DNA of 40,212 nucleotides, from assembly GCA_021820105.1 (NCBI GenBank), contig JAKAED010000016.1, positions 1-40,212 of the forward strand, in the 5' to 3' direction. Shown piece by piece: positions 31,221 to 39,623 of this stretch. The stretch's first letter is position 1, and each line of letters starts with the position of its first letter. Source of the stretch: Actinomycetes bacterium. Lineage in GTDB: Bacteria; Actinomycetota; Thermoleophilia; Solirubrobacterales; Solirubrobacteraceae. A program made the position numbers and the translations under genes. The notes beneath the pieces are model-generated. The model searched no databases. It was not told where the DNA came from and was given only the letters and a program-made list of their open reading frames with translations.

Positions 31221-31862
31221 TCAGGCCGAAGCAGGCAGATCGGCGGCGGCACGCTCGCGCCGCTGCCGGTCGACGGTCGACAACCTCCAGGCAACGATCA
31301 CCCCGGCGATCGCTCCGCACAGGTGTCACTGCCAGGAGATCCCAGGGTGCGGGACGAGGCTGTACAGCAGCGCCGCCCCCCAGACGACACCGACGATCAT
31401 GCCGATCGCAAGCTCCCAGATCTTGCGGTCGAAGAAACCGCGACTGAGCAGGTAGGTCGCATAACCGAAGACCACGCCGCTGGCGCCTATGGTGCTCGTC
31501 CCAGCCGGAGCGATCAGCCAGGTGCCAAGCCCACCGACCACGATGATGAAGCCCGTCACGAGCAGGAGCCGACCGGCCCCGTGAAGGGCGATCATCACGC
31601 CCAGAAAGACAAAGGGCACCGTGTTGTCGAGCAGATGCTGGAAGCTCGCGTGGATGAACGGCGCCGTCAGGATCCCCCAGAAGCGCGACACGTTGCGTGC
31701 GTAAATGCCGTCGGCGCTGAGACGGTTGGCATCAAGCGAGTTGATCGCCTCCACCAGCCACATCAGCAGCACGATCGCAGTGAGCAGCACAAGTCCCTCG
31801 CGCTGCTTCTGTGTGCGCGCCACGAGCCGCGAGCCGCGGCCCTCGACAGAACGCTCCGTCAT
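31221..31862 (-). pseudogene. Rhomboid-family intramembrane protease, interrupted by a TGA before the catalytic His
   Basis: The first 178 codons (31862 to 31329) encode a normal rhomboid core. They have several membrane segments, HLLDN with oxyanion-loop His76 and Asn80, and the catalytic Ser128 in IGASGVVFGY. At codon 179 (31326-31328) there is TGA where rhomboids have Gly in GISWQGHLFGA. The frame then continues without a stop through HLCGAIAGVIVAWRL and 34 codons in all, to TGA 31221. The residue just after the stop is the catalytic His. The truncated product would lack the Ser-His dyad. One base change (GGA to TGA) explains it; a sequencing error is the main alternative. ATG 31862 overlaps the M20 stop as ATGA. 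Confidence 0.82.
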
Positions 31863-32989
31863 ATCTGAAGGATGGCAGCTCGCGCAACGGCCATGGCGAC
31901 CGCGAGCCTTTCGCCCAGGGAGGGCAGGTGCACGAACTCATCGGGAGTGTGCGCACCTCCGCCGCGCGGTCCGAGCCCGTCAACGGTCAGGGGGATCATC
32001 GGCGCGAAGTGACTGGCGTCGCTGGCACCCCCCCTTGCACGTGGGACGATCGGCCGTCCGAGCAGGCCGGAGGCCGCCGCCAACAGCGGCGCGGCGGTTG
32101 CCTCCGAATCCATCGCCGGCCAGACCCGCTCTAGCACCGGATGCAGGGTCGCCCCACCGACCTCGTCGGGAAGCGCCGCCACCACGTGGGCGAACACATC
32201 CGTGTCGCTGGCACGCATGTCGATGACCAACTCCCCGGAGGGCGGCACCACGTTGATGGCGTCGCCGGACCTGACGATCGTCGGTACCACGGTCAGCTGC
32301 GCCCCACCGTGATCGTCAGCGACAGCCGCCGCCCGGATGGCAGCGTGCGCCAGGGCCAGCAGTGCGTTGCGGCCGTGATGGGGCGCGGAGCCAGAGTGCG
32401 ACGCGCGCCCTGCAGCCGCGACTCTCAAGGTGCCGGCACCCTTGCGACGCACTATGACTCCATCCTCACCCTGCTCGTTGACCTCGCCCGCCTCAAAGCA
32501 GAGGCAGGCATCAAATCCAGCGAAGCGCGCCGTATGCGCAAACGGTGCCACCCGCCATTCCTCGTCGCAGACCAGCAGCACCGCCAGCTCTGCGTAATGC
32601 TCCCGTAACTCCTCGCAAGCACGCGCAACGGCAAGCAGGACGGCCACGCCTCCCTTCATGTCGGCGGTGCCAGAGCCGTACAGACGCTCTCCCTGCTCAC
32701 GCGCAGGTCGGTGCTGGCTGTGTGCAACAACGGTGTCCAGGTGACCCAACAGCAGCAGGCGTCGTCGACCGTTTCCCTCCACCGTGGCCAGCATGTCCGC
32801 AGCACATGCGGTGGTGGAACACGGCAGCCGCTGGACGCGCCAGCCGGGCAGGTAGCCGGCGCACAGTCCCACGGCGCGCTCGGTGGCCTCAAGCTCACCA
32901 GACGGGGTGGAGATGTCCACGAGGCTGCGCGTCTGCGCGAGCACCTGCGGCACCAACTCGCGTGTCAACGCACTCAGGTCATGATCCAT
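31859..32989 (-). CDS. M20-family metallopeptidase (CPG2/ArgE-like)
   Basis: A di-zinc amino-acid or peptide hydrolase of 376 residues. Metal and catalytic motifs are present: LGHLDTV (His83, Asp85), GSGTADMKGG (bridging Asp110), CDEEW (catalytic Glu143, zinc ligand Glu144), CFEAG (Glu166), and GPRGGGAHTPDEFV with the C-terminal His ligand. The dimerisation insert lies in the middle (about 180-290, with SHSGSAPHHGRNAL). No signal peptide, so it is cytosolic. It is most like glutamate carboxypeptidase/ArgE-type members; the true substrate is not predictable. The start codon overlaps the GGDEF-HD-GYP gene by 11 bases, and the stop overlaps the rhomboid start. Confidence 0.88.
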   Translation of the reverse strand: MDHDLSALTRELVPQVLAQTRSLVDISTPSGELEATERAVGLCAGYLPGWRVQRLPCSTTACAADMLATVEGNGRRRLLLLGHLDTVVAHSQHRPAREQGERLYGSGTADMKGGVAVLLAVARACEELREHYAELAVLLVCDEEWRVAPFAHTARFAGFDACLCFEAGEVNEQGEDGVIVRRKGAGTLRVAAAGRASHSGSAPHHGRNALLALAHAAIRAAAVADDHGGAQLTVVPTIVRSGDAINVVPPSGELVIDMRASDTDVFAHVVAALPDEVGGATLHPVLERVWPAMDSEATAAPLLAAASGLLGRPIVPRARGGASDASHFAPMIPLTVDGLGPRGGGAHTPDEFVHLPSLGERLAVAMAVARAAILQI

Positions 32990-35222
32990 CAGCCGAAGCT
33001 AGCGCAGCGGCAAGCGGCGAGCTGTCCTGCTGAGTCTGAGCCCAGCGCTCACCACGCTCAAACCAACCCTCGTCATGCAGCTTGCGCAGCGCTCTGACCG
33101 CGCGCTCCGTGAAGTGCCTGCCGGCCATCTCAAGGCACTCCTGGTAGGCCTCACCCAGGCTCTTGGGGCGGCTGTAGCTGCGCCCCACCACCATGACGTC
33201 CCAGGCGTCGGCGAGCGCCAACAGGCCGGCTCCATCAGAGATCTCCTCCTCCGGCAGACCGCGGGGATATCCCCGACCATCGGGGCGCTCGTGGTGGGCC
33301 CGGATCCACGCGACCTGTTCGTCACTGAGAATGTTGCCGACGATCCGTGCAGACAGCTCAACGTGCGTGTTCATCTGCGCGCGCTCGGGCTCGGTCAGCT
33401 TGCCCGGCTTTGTCAGCAGCGCGTCGGGAACCCCCAGCTTGCCGACGTCATGCACCAGTGCGGCGTCACGGAGTCGTGCAACGCGATCCTCGCTCCAGCC
33501 GTCAGCCTGCGCGAGCAGACCGACGAAGTCAGCAACCCGCTGGGAATGCTCGGCAGTCACCGGATCGCGGGCGTCGATCGCGCGCGCCAGCGCTCGCAGA
33601 CCCGCGAGCGCCTGCGAGCGCTCAAACCAGGCGTCACGGGCATCCACATCGAGCGCGGCGGCCACGTCCGTGTCATACAGGGTCACCTGGTTGCGACCAT
33701 GCGCCTTGCTGGCGTAGAGCGCCACATCGGCACGGCGCACCAGCTCGGCCGGGTCGATCGTGCCGCTGGTGTCGCAGATGCCGACGGAGGTCGTGGGCAT
33801 CTCTCCGGTCCCATCGCCCTGGCCGATCAGCTCGCGTGCGCGCTCCACCGCCCGCAGCGCGGCGTTGCGCTCGGTGTCGGGGAGGATCCACATGAACTCG
33901 TCGCCGCCCAACCGGCCCACGACGTCAGAGCCGCGCACCGCCTGGCGCATACAGTCTGCGACGAACCGCAGTGCAGCATCACCGGCGGCGTGTCCGTGGC
34001 GGTCGTTGATCTCCTTGAAGTTGTCAACGTCGAGCATGGCGACTGATAATGGCGTGCGCTTGCGCTCGGCGGCCATCAGCTCTGTAGCCAGACGCTGGTG
34101 GAGCGCCCGGTGATTCGGAAGCCCCGTGAGCTGATCGGTCAGCGCCGCCGCCTCGAGTCGAGCACGCTCCTCAACGGTCTGGATCACCCTGGCGAGCGTC
34201 TCCGCAAACAGTTCCACGCGCTGCTCATCCGCCTTGGTGAAGGCCTGCATATCCATGGATGCCACGGCGATGACTCCCCACGGCTGGGCCTCGATCATGA
34301 TCGGAGCGATGATCGTTGAGCTGTGCCCCAGGACGCGCGCGCTGGACGACGGCGACAGGTTGTTGGTGCGAACCACTCGCCTTGCGGCGATCGCCGTGCT
34401 CACACCCCCATCCGGCAGATAGTTGACCGTCTCGCCGCTGCTGAACCAGCGGCTTGACTCGCCGACCCAGCTCCCGAGCACGGTCGCCTCCCGCTCGCCT
34501 GTCAAGCGCAGGACAGAAGCGGCGTCGGCTCCGACCAGAACGCCCAGGTCAGCGCTGACGAGCTGGAAGATGTGATCGGCCTGCTCTCCGCGGATCAGTG
34601 CTGTGACAGCTCGCTGCAGCGCGCCCTGCTCGGCCGCGAGCGTCTCCGCCCTGACACGCAGGCCCTCGACACGATGCTTGCCGGTGGCAACCGACGCCCC
34701 GAGCGCGACGTAGCCGGCTGCGGAAACGATCAGCTCTGCGAGGTAGCCGTTCCCAACCGCGTGCGGGTCGTAGGCCAGCGGCAGAGCCTGCGCGCACACG
34801 CAGGCCGCGAGATAGAAGACGGCCACCGGCCGCGAGTAGAAATAGCTTGAGTACAGCGCCTGCCAGAAGAGGTAGATCCACAGCATCGACCGCGAGCCGC
34901 CGGTGGCAGCCATCGCCACCACCACGGCCAGGATCGCCGATTGCGACGAGAGGTGAGCGATGTATGGATTCGCCCGACGCCAGTCGATCACCCAGAGCGA
35001 GACAACTCCCCACGCGATTGACATGCCGGCCACCGCGAGCAACACGGCGGCCTGCTCGCGGGCCGGTCGCGGCAGCAGGGCGTAGGCGATCGCCGTGAGG
35101 CCGGCGACCACGTACAGCACACCGCCCGTCCGTCCACCGATCTTGCGCTCGATCGGGTTGATTCCGATCACATCGGCCTTGCGTCCGAGCCAGACGCGCA
35201 GCCTCCGTGTGCCAGAACCCAT
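32979..35222 (-). CDS. Membrane GAF-GGDEF-HD-GYP cyclic-di-GMP enzyme
   Basis: A 747-residue membrane protein that can both make and break c-di-GMP. About six N-terminal membrane segments (35-180) are followed by a GAF domain (about 205-350). A diguanylate cyclase domain follows, with GGDEF at 439-443 and an intact RxxD inhibitory site (Arg430, Asp433) five residues ahead. A phosphodiesterase HD-GYP domain ends the protein, with HD at 591-592 and HHERPDGRGYP (643-653). Both catalytic sets look complete. ATG 35222 is chosen; a TTG at 35282, 2 bases after the gcvPB stop, would add 20 residues. The environmental signal is unknown. Confidence 0.9.
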   Translation of the reverse strand: MGSGTRRLRVWLGRKADVIGINPIERKIGGRTGGVLYVVAGLTAIAYALLPRPAREQAAVLLAVAGMSIAWGVVSLWVIDWRRANPYIAHLSSQSAILAVVVAMAATGGSRSMLWIYLFWQALYSSYFYSRPVAVFYLAACVCAQALPLAYDPHAVGNGYLAELIVSAAGYVALGASVATGKHRVEGLRVRAETLAAEQGALQRAVTALIRGEQADHIFQLVSADLGVLVGADAASVLRLTGEREATVLGSWVGESSRWFSSGETVNYLPDGGVSTAIAARRVVRTNNLSPSSSARVLGHSSTIIAPIMIEAQPWGVIAVASMDMQAFTKADEQRVELFAETLARVIQTVEERARLEAAALTDQLTGLPNHRALHQRLATELMAAERKRTPLSVAMLDVDNFKEINDRHGHAAGDAALRFVADCMRQAVRGSDVVGRLGGDEFMWILPDTERNAALRAVERARELIGQGDGTGEMPTTSVGICDTSGTIDPAELVRRADVALYASKAHGRNQVTLYDTDVAAALDVDARDAWFERSQALAGLRALARAIDARDPVTAEHSQRVADFVGLLAQADGWSEDRVARLRDAALVHDVGKLGVPDALLTKPGKLTEPERAQMNTHVELSARIVGNILSDEQVAWIRAHHERPDGRGYPRGLPEEEISDGAGLLALADAWDVMVVGRSYSRPKSLGEAYQECLEMAGRHFTERAVRALRKLHDEGWFERGERWAQTQQDSSPLAAALASADGS

Positions 35223-35284
35223 GACTTGTTTATCGGCAGCGTCGAAGACTGATTGAGGTATGGACGGATCCTCTGGACCCAAGC

Positions 35285-36799
35285 TCAGAACTGTTCACGC
35301 AATACCGGCTGGCGAGCAGCGCCCGCCTCATCGAGCCGCCGCACGGGAGTGGAGTACGGCGCGCCGCGGGCGATCTCAGGATCGTCAGCCGCCTCACGCA
35401 GCACATCGGCCACGATCGCCGCAAAGCGGTCGAGCGTCTCCCTCGTCTCCGTCTCAGTGGGTTCGATCAGGAGCGCCTCCTCCACGATCAGGGGGAAGTA
35501 CACAGTCGGTGGGTGCACACCGTGATCCAAAAGGCGCTTGGCCAGATCGAGCGTGCGGATGCCCAGCTCGTGCTTCATTGGCGCACCGGACAGCACGAAC
35601 TCATGCATGCACAGACGCGGGTAGGCCGCCGGCAGGTGCTCCAGGACGCCCTCCTCTCGCAGCCGCGCAAGCAGATAGTTGGCGTTGAGGACTGCCACCT
35701 CCGAGGCCTCACGCAGCCCGCCTGCCCCCAAAGAACGGATGTAGGCGTACGAGCGGACAAAGACACCGAAGTTGCCCTGAAAGCCGCGGAGCCTCCCGAT
35801 CGATCGTGGCCGGTCGTGGTCAAGGTCGAAGCTGCCGTCCTCGCGACGTACAACCTGCGGACGGGGTAAGAATGGCTCGATCCGGTCCGAGACGGCGATT
35901 GGACCAGCCCCCGGGCCGCCTCCACCGTGCGGCTGCGTGAAGGACTTGTGCAGGTTGAAGTGAACGATGTCAAAACCCATGTCCCCTGGGCGGCAGATGC
36001 CCATGATGGCGTTCAGGTTGGCGCCGTCGTAGTAGAGCGTGGCGCCGACGTCATGCACGATCTGCGCGATCTCCTTGATCTGAGGCTCGAAGAGACCGAG
36101 GGTCGAGGGGTTGGTGAGCATCAGACAGGCGACCTCATCGGTTGCCTTCTCCCGCAGGTCCGCCACGTCAATATTGCCAGCGGCGTCGGTGCCAATCTTG
36201 ACCAGGTCATAGCCGGCCATCGTCACCGTAGCCGGGTTGGTCCCGTGCGCGGTATCCGGCGTGAGCACCTTGGTCCGCTGCTGCCCGTGTGCCTCGTGGA
36301 ATGCGCGCGTGAGCAACACTCCCGCCAACTCGCCGTGGGATCCGGCGCTGGGCTGTAGCGATACGTGCGGTAGTCCCGAGATCTCACCAAGGGCCTGCTG
36401 CAGGCTCCACATCAGCTCAAGCGCCCCCTGAGCGGCCGCCGGTCGCTGCAGCGGGTGTAGTCGAGCATGGCCCGGCAAGGCGGCGATCCGCTCGTGCAGC
36501 TTGGGGTTGTGTTTCATCGTGCACGAACCCAATGGGTAGAAGCCCGTATCCAGATCGAAGTTGCGCTTCGAGAGCCTGTTGTAGTGGCGCACGATCTCAG
36601 GCTCTGACACCTCAGGCAGGCGCGCTGGCGTCGCACGACGCAACGCAGCCGGAATCAGCTCATCCAGCGGGCGTTCCGGTACGTCCAACGTGGGTGCGGT
36701 GAAGGCTCGCCGTCCCGGCCTTGAGCGGTCGAAGATCGTCAGGTCGTCATCAGCCGCTGCGATGAACCACGGGGAACGGCGGTCAGTTGTGACGCTCAT
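35285..36799 (-). CDS. gcvPB: Glycine dehydrogenase (decarboxylating) subunit 2
   Basis: One half of the P-protein of the glycine cleavage system; it decarboxylates glycine and passes aminomethyl to GcvH lipoate. The 504 residues contain the family stretch TGFYPLGSCTMKHNPK, the PLP-binding lysine in HFNLHKSFTQPHGGGGPG, and SIGRLRGFQGNFGV. The split P-protein (two subunits) is usual in Thermoleophilia, Firmicutes and others, while E. coli has a fused one. ATG 36799 overlaps the gcvPA stop as ATGA. Confidence 0.96.
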   Translation of the reverse strand: MSVTTDRRSPWFIAAADDDLTIFDRSRPGRRAFTAPTLDVPERPLDELIPAALRRATPARLPEVSEPEIVRHYNRLSKRNFDLDTGFYPLGSCTMKHNPKLHERIAALPGHARLHPLQRPAAAQGALELMWSLQQALGEISGLPHVSLQPSAGSHGELAGVLLTRAFHEAHGQQRTKVLTPDTAHGTNPATVTMAGYDLVKIGTDAAGNIDVADLREKATDEVACLMLTNPSTLGLFEPQIKEIAQIVHDVGATLYYDGANLNAIMGICRPGDMGFDIVHFNLHKSFTQPHGGGGPGAGPIAVSDRIEPFLPRPQVVRREDGSFDLDHDRPRSIGRLRGFQGNFGVFVRSYAYIRSLGAGGLREASEVAVLNANYLLARLREEGVLEHLPAAYPRLCMHEFVLSGAPMKHELGIRTLDLAKRLLDHGVHPPTVYFPLIVEEALLIEPTETETRETLDRFAAIVADVLREAADDPEIARGAPYSTPVRRLDEAGAARQPVLREQF

Positions 36800-38112
36800 G
36801 ACAGTGCCTCCTCTATTGCCGTGGCCAGCCTGTCTATGTCAGCCCGCGTGCGCCGTTCGGTGATTGCAACCAGGAGCTCATCCGCAGAGAGGCGGTAGCC
36901 AGGGTTGATGCCGGAGGCGTAGCAGTGCTCAAGCACGGCGTCGAGCCGGCCGGTGATGCGTACGGGGAATTCGCGCACCACTGGCTGGTGGTGCGCGAGC
37001 TCCACACCGGGAATGGACGCCAGTCTGGTACGTGCGTAAGCGGTGCGCTGCACGAGCAGTTCCGTGAGCTCGATCAGGCCTTCACGTCCGAGCCAGCTGA
37101 GGTACACGATGCCGGCCAGCGCATTCAGTGCCTGCGCGGTGCAGATGTTCGAGGTGGCCTTTTCACGCCGTATGTGCTGCTCGCGGGTCTGGAGTGTCAG
37201 CACATAACCGGTCCTGCCGTCAAGATCCCTCGTACGCCCGGCGATACGTCCTGGCATGCGCCGCATCAGCGACTCGGTCACCGCGAAGAATCCGAATGAG
37301 GGGCCACCGTAGTCCAGCCTGTTGCCGAGCGTCTGTCCCTCGCCCACCACAATGTCGACACCCTGGGCACCGGGCGCCTGCAGCAGACCGAGCGGAATCG
37401 GGTCGGCCGCACAGATCACCAGCGCGCCGGCCGCATGCGCTGCTTCGACAATCGGCTCTATCCGTTCAACGGCTCCGAGGAAATTCGGCTGCGCGACCAC
37501 GACGGCGCTGACCTGTTCGTCCACCGCCGGCATTGGAGTGGCGCCATTGTCAAGCGCAACCCGCTCAACCTCCATCTCCCAGCCGTGCGCGAGGGTCTCG
37601 AGCGATTCAATGGCGTGCGGGTGAACACCTTCGGAGACGACGAAGCGCGACCGACCGTTGTGCAGCTTCGCCAGGTAGCCCGCGGCCGCCACCGCGCTTG
37701 GCCCCTCGTACACGGAGGCGTTAGAGACAGGCAGGCCCGTCAACTCACTGATCGCGGTCTGGTACTCGAACATCGCCTGCAGTCCGCCCTGCGAGACCTC
37801 CGGTTGGTACGGCGTGTAGGGGGTCAGGAACTCAGAGCGCGAGATGATCGAATCGACCAGCGCCGGCACGTATGTGTCGTACATGCCGGCGCCGAGGAAG
37901 CTGATCTCGTCCTCAACGCTCACATTACGAGCGGCGAGTCCTGCGAGTTCGGTGAAGACTTCCTGCTCCGACATCCCCTCCGCAAGTGCAAGGGGGCGCC
38001 GCAGACGCAGCTCAGACGGCACATCAGCGAACAGGTCATCAACGGAGGCGACGCCGACAGTCGCGAGCATCTCGCGTTGATCGGCTTCCGTGACCGAGGT
38101 GTAGCGGGTCAA
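36796..38112 (-). CDS. gcvPA: Glycine dehydrogenase (decarboxylating) subunit 1
   Basis: The other half of the split P-protein, 438 residues. Family stretches are YTSVTEADQREMLATVGVASVDDLF at the start, FLGAGMYDTYVP, TPYTPYQPEVSQGGLQAMFEYQT, QPNFLGAVE and REKATSNICTAQALNAL. The start is put at TTG 38112, which overlaps the gcvH TGA as TTGA. The homology begins exactly there, and an upstream in-frame ATG (38193) lies in gcvH and adds unrelated residues. It is unusual to rely on TTG, but the overlap style matches the operon. Confidence 0.93.
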   Translation of the reverse strand: MTRYTSVTEADQREMLATVGVASVDDLFADVPSELRLRRPLALAEGMSEQEVFTELAGLAARNVSVEDEISFLGAGMYDTYVPALVDSIISRSEFLTPYTPYQPEVSQGGLQAMFEYQTAISELTGLPVSNASVYEGPSAVAAAGYLAKLHNGRSRFVVSEGVHPHAIESLETLAHGWEMEVERVALDNGATPMPAVDEQVSAVVVAQPNFLGAVERIEPIVEAAHAAGALVICAADPIPLGLLQAPGAQGVDIVVGEGQTLGNRLDYGGPSFGFFAVTESLMRRMPGRIAGRTRDLDGRTGYVLTLQTREQHIRREKATSNICTAQALNALAGIVYLSWLGREGLIELTELLVQRTAYARTRLASIPGVELAHHQPVVREFPVRITGRLDAVLEHCYASGINPGYRLSADELLVAITERRTRADIDRLATAIEEALS

Positions 38113-38495
38113 GGGAGTGTCGCCACGTACGCGGCGGCGTCCATGAGCGCGTCCGCCTCGGTCGGGTTGGAGATTCTGATACGCACGAGCCAACCCTCGC
38201 CGTAAGGATCTTCGTTGATCGTCTGCGGGTTATCACCCAGTGAGCCGTTGACCTCGATCACCTCGCCTGACAACGGAGCTACCACGTCTGAAACAGCCTT
38301 GACCGATTCAACCTCTGTGTAGGCCTCATCCTTGGTCAGCGTGGCGCCGACGGCCGGCGGCGTGAAGAAGACAACCTCGCCCAGCGTGTCCTGCGCGTAC
38401 CACGTGATGCCGAGGGTCGCCTCATCGCCGTCGATGCGCGCCCAGTCATGCTCAGCGTGGTACTTCAGGTCATCCGGGTAGTTCGGATCGGCCAT
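38109..38495 (-). CDS. gcvH: Glycine cleavage system H protein
   Basis: The lipoyl-bearing carrier that shuttles the aminomethyl group between P, T and L proteins. The 128-residue protein has the lipoyl lysine in EVESVKAVSD, and the family stretches YHAEHDWARIDGDEATLGIT and GEVIEVNGSLGDNPQTINEDPYGEGWL. Length is normal. ATG 38495 is directly next to the gcvT TAG (TAGATG), and the stop overlaps the gcvPA TTG, so the four gcv genes are a tightly packed operon. Confidence 0.97.
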   Translation of the reverse strand: MADPNYPDDLKYHAEHDWARIDGDEATLGITWYAQDTLGEVVFFTPPAVGATLTKDEAYTEVESVKAVSDVVAPLSGEVIEVNGSLGDNPQTINEDPYGEGWLVRIRISNPTEADALMDAAAYVATLP

Positions 38496-39575
38496 CTAAC
38501 GGTCCTTTCGGTACAGGGGCTTCTTTTCGACCACGGCAGTGCGGATGGTCCCGCGAACGTCGATCTCCAGCCGGTTCCCTGGAACCGCTCGATCGGCTGG
38601 AATGTACGCCAGCCCGATGCCGCGCTCCAGGCTGGGTGAGAAGGTGCCGCTGGTGACGACCCCGCCACCGACTACGACGCTGCCCTGCCGCGCGATCCCA
38701 GGCCCATCGATGATGAACGGGACGAGCTTCAGTTCGGGCCCGCTGGCCCGAACTTCCGAGATCGGCTGGGCGCCGATGAACCCGGTCTCCTCGGCACACG
38801 CCCAGGCCAGACCGGCTGAGATGGGGTCGTGCTGTTCGTCCAGATCGTTGCCATAGAGGTGGAAGCACGCCTCCAGTCGCAGTGTGTCGCGCGCCCCCAG
38901 ACCGATCGGCTGCGCGCCGGCCCGCAGGAGCGCGGACCAAAGCACCGGCGCCTGCTCTGGGGCGCACAGCAGCTCAACTCCGTCCTCACCCGTGTAACCG
39001 GTACCGCAGACGATCAGCGGCACGCCCGCGACGCTGCGCTCCATGCAGTGCAGGCGCGGGGGCAGGAGACCGTCGGAGAGCCCCTGAACGACCGCCCGCG
39101 CGCGCGGGCCCTGAACGGCGAGCATCGCGAAATCAGACTGGTGGTCGGAGACCTCGACGTCGAACTCGCGCGCATGCGTTCGCATCCACTCAAGGTCACG
39201 CATGTGGTTGGCTGAGTTGGTGACCAGCAGGAAGCGGCGCTCGCCCAGTCTGTAGCTGAAGACGTCGTCAAGCACGCCGCCGCGCTCGTTGCAGAGCAAT
39301 CCGTACTGTGCGCCGCCCTCAGGCATACGGCGCACGTCCCCGGACACAAGGTGTTGCAGGCACTCCAGCGCCTGCGGCCCGCTCACCACCACCTGCCCCA
39401 TGTGCGAGACGTCAAAGACCCCAACGTCACTGCGGACTGCCAGGTGCTCCTGGCGGATGCCCACGTACTGGATCGGCATCTCCCAACCCGCAAACGCAAC
39501 GAGCTTTGCGCCCGCGGCGACATGCTCGGAGTACAGCGGAGTGCGTCTCAGCTCATGATCAACTGCGTCATGCAT
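38496..39575 (-). CDS. gcvT: Glycine cleavage system T protein (aminomethyltransferase)
   Basis: GcvT releases ammonia from the aminomethyl-lipoyl group and makes 5,10-methylene-THF. The 359 residues start with LRRTPLYSEHVAAGAKLVAFAGWEMP (folate-binding core). They have DVSHMGQVVVSGP, GTGYTGEDGVEL, GLGARDTLRLEACFHLYGNDLDE, and a C-terminal barrel with GTFSPSLERGIGLAYIP. ATG 39575 follows ftsZ by 48 bases. That gap is too short for a glycine riboswitch. A TACGCT -10-like box ends 8 bases before the ATG, so a leaderless transcript is possible. Confidence 0.95.
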   Translation of the reverse strand: MHDAVDHELRRTPLYSEHVAAGAKLVAFAGWEMPIQYVGIRQEHLAVRSDVGVFDVSHMGQVVVSGPQALECLQHLVSGDVRRMPEGGAQYGLLCNERGGVLDDVFSYRLGERRFLLVTNSANHMRDLEWMRTHAREFDVEVSDHQSDFAMLAVQGPRARAVVQGLSDGLLPPRLHCMERSVAGVPLIVCGTGYTGEDGVELLCAPEQAPVLWSALLRAGAQPIGLGARDTLRLEACFHLYGNDLDEQHDPISAGLAWACAEETGFIGAQPISEVRASGPELKLVPFIIDGPGIARQGSVVVGGGVVTSGTFSPSLERGIGLAYIPADRAVPGNRLEIDVRGTIRTAVVEKKPLYRKDR

Positions 39576-39583
39576 CTACCGGC

Positions 39584-39589
39584 AGCGTA
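39584..39589 (-). promoter_or_regulatory. Candidate -10 box for the gcv operon (possibly leaderless)
   Basis: TACGCT on the minus strand ends 8 bases before the gcvT ATG, the same spacing as at scpA, and no strong Shine-Dalgarno is visible. No good -35 is seen. Motif-only evidence. Confidence 0.3.
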
Positions 39590-39623
39590 TAGCGCCGGGT
39601 GGCGGCATGCATGGAAGGTCTGC

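Noticed and set aside
31326-31328. TGA in the rhomboid gene read as selenocysteine
   Set aside because: A weak hairpin (CGATC / GATCG, 8-base loop) lies about 12 bases downstream, roughly where a bacterial SECIS would be. But the family residue here is Gly, not Cys, and no sel gene is seen. A nonsense change is simpler.
39576-39623. Glycine riboswitch upstream of the gcv operon
   Set aside because: The gap from ftsZ to gcvT is 48 bases, too short for a glycine aptamer of about 90-100 bases, and no matching core is seen.
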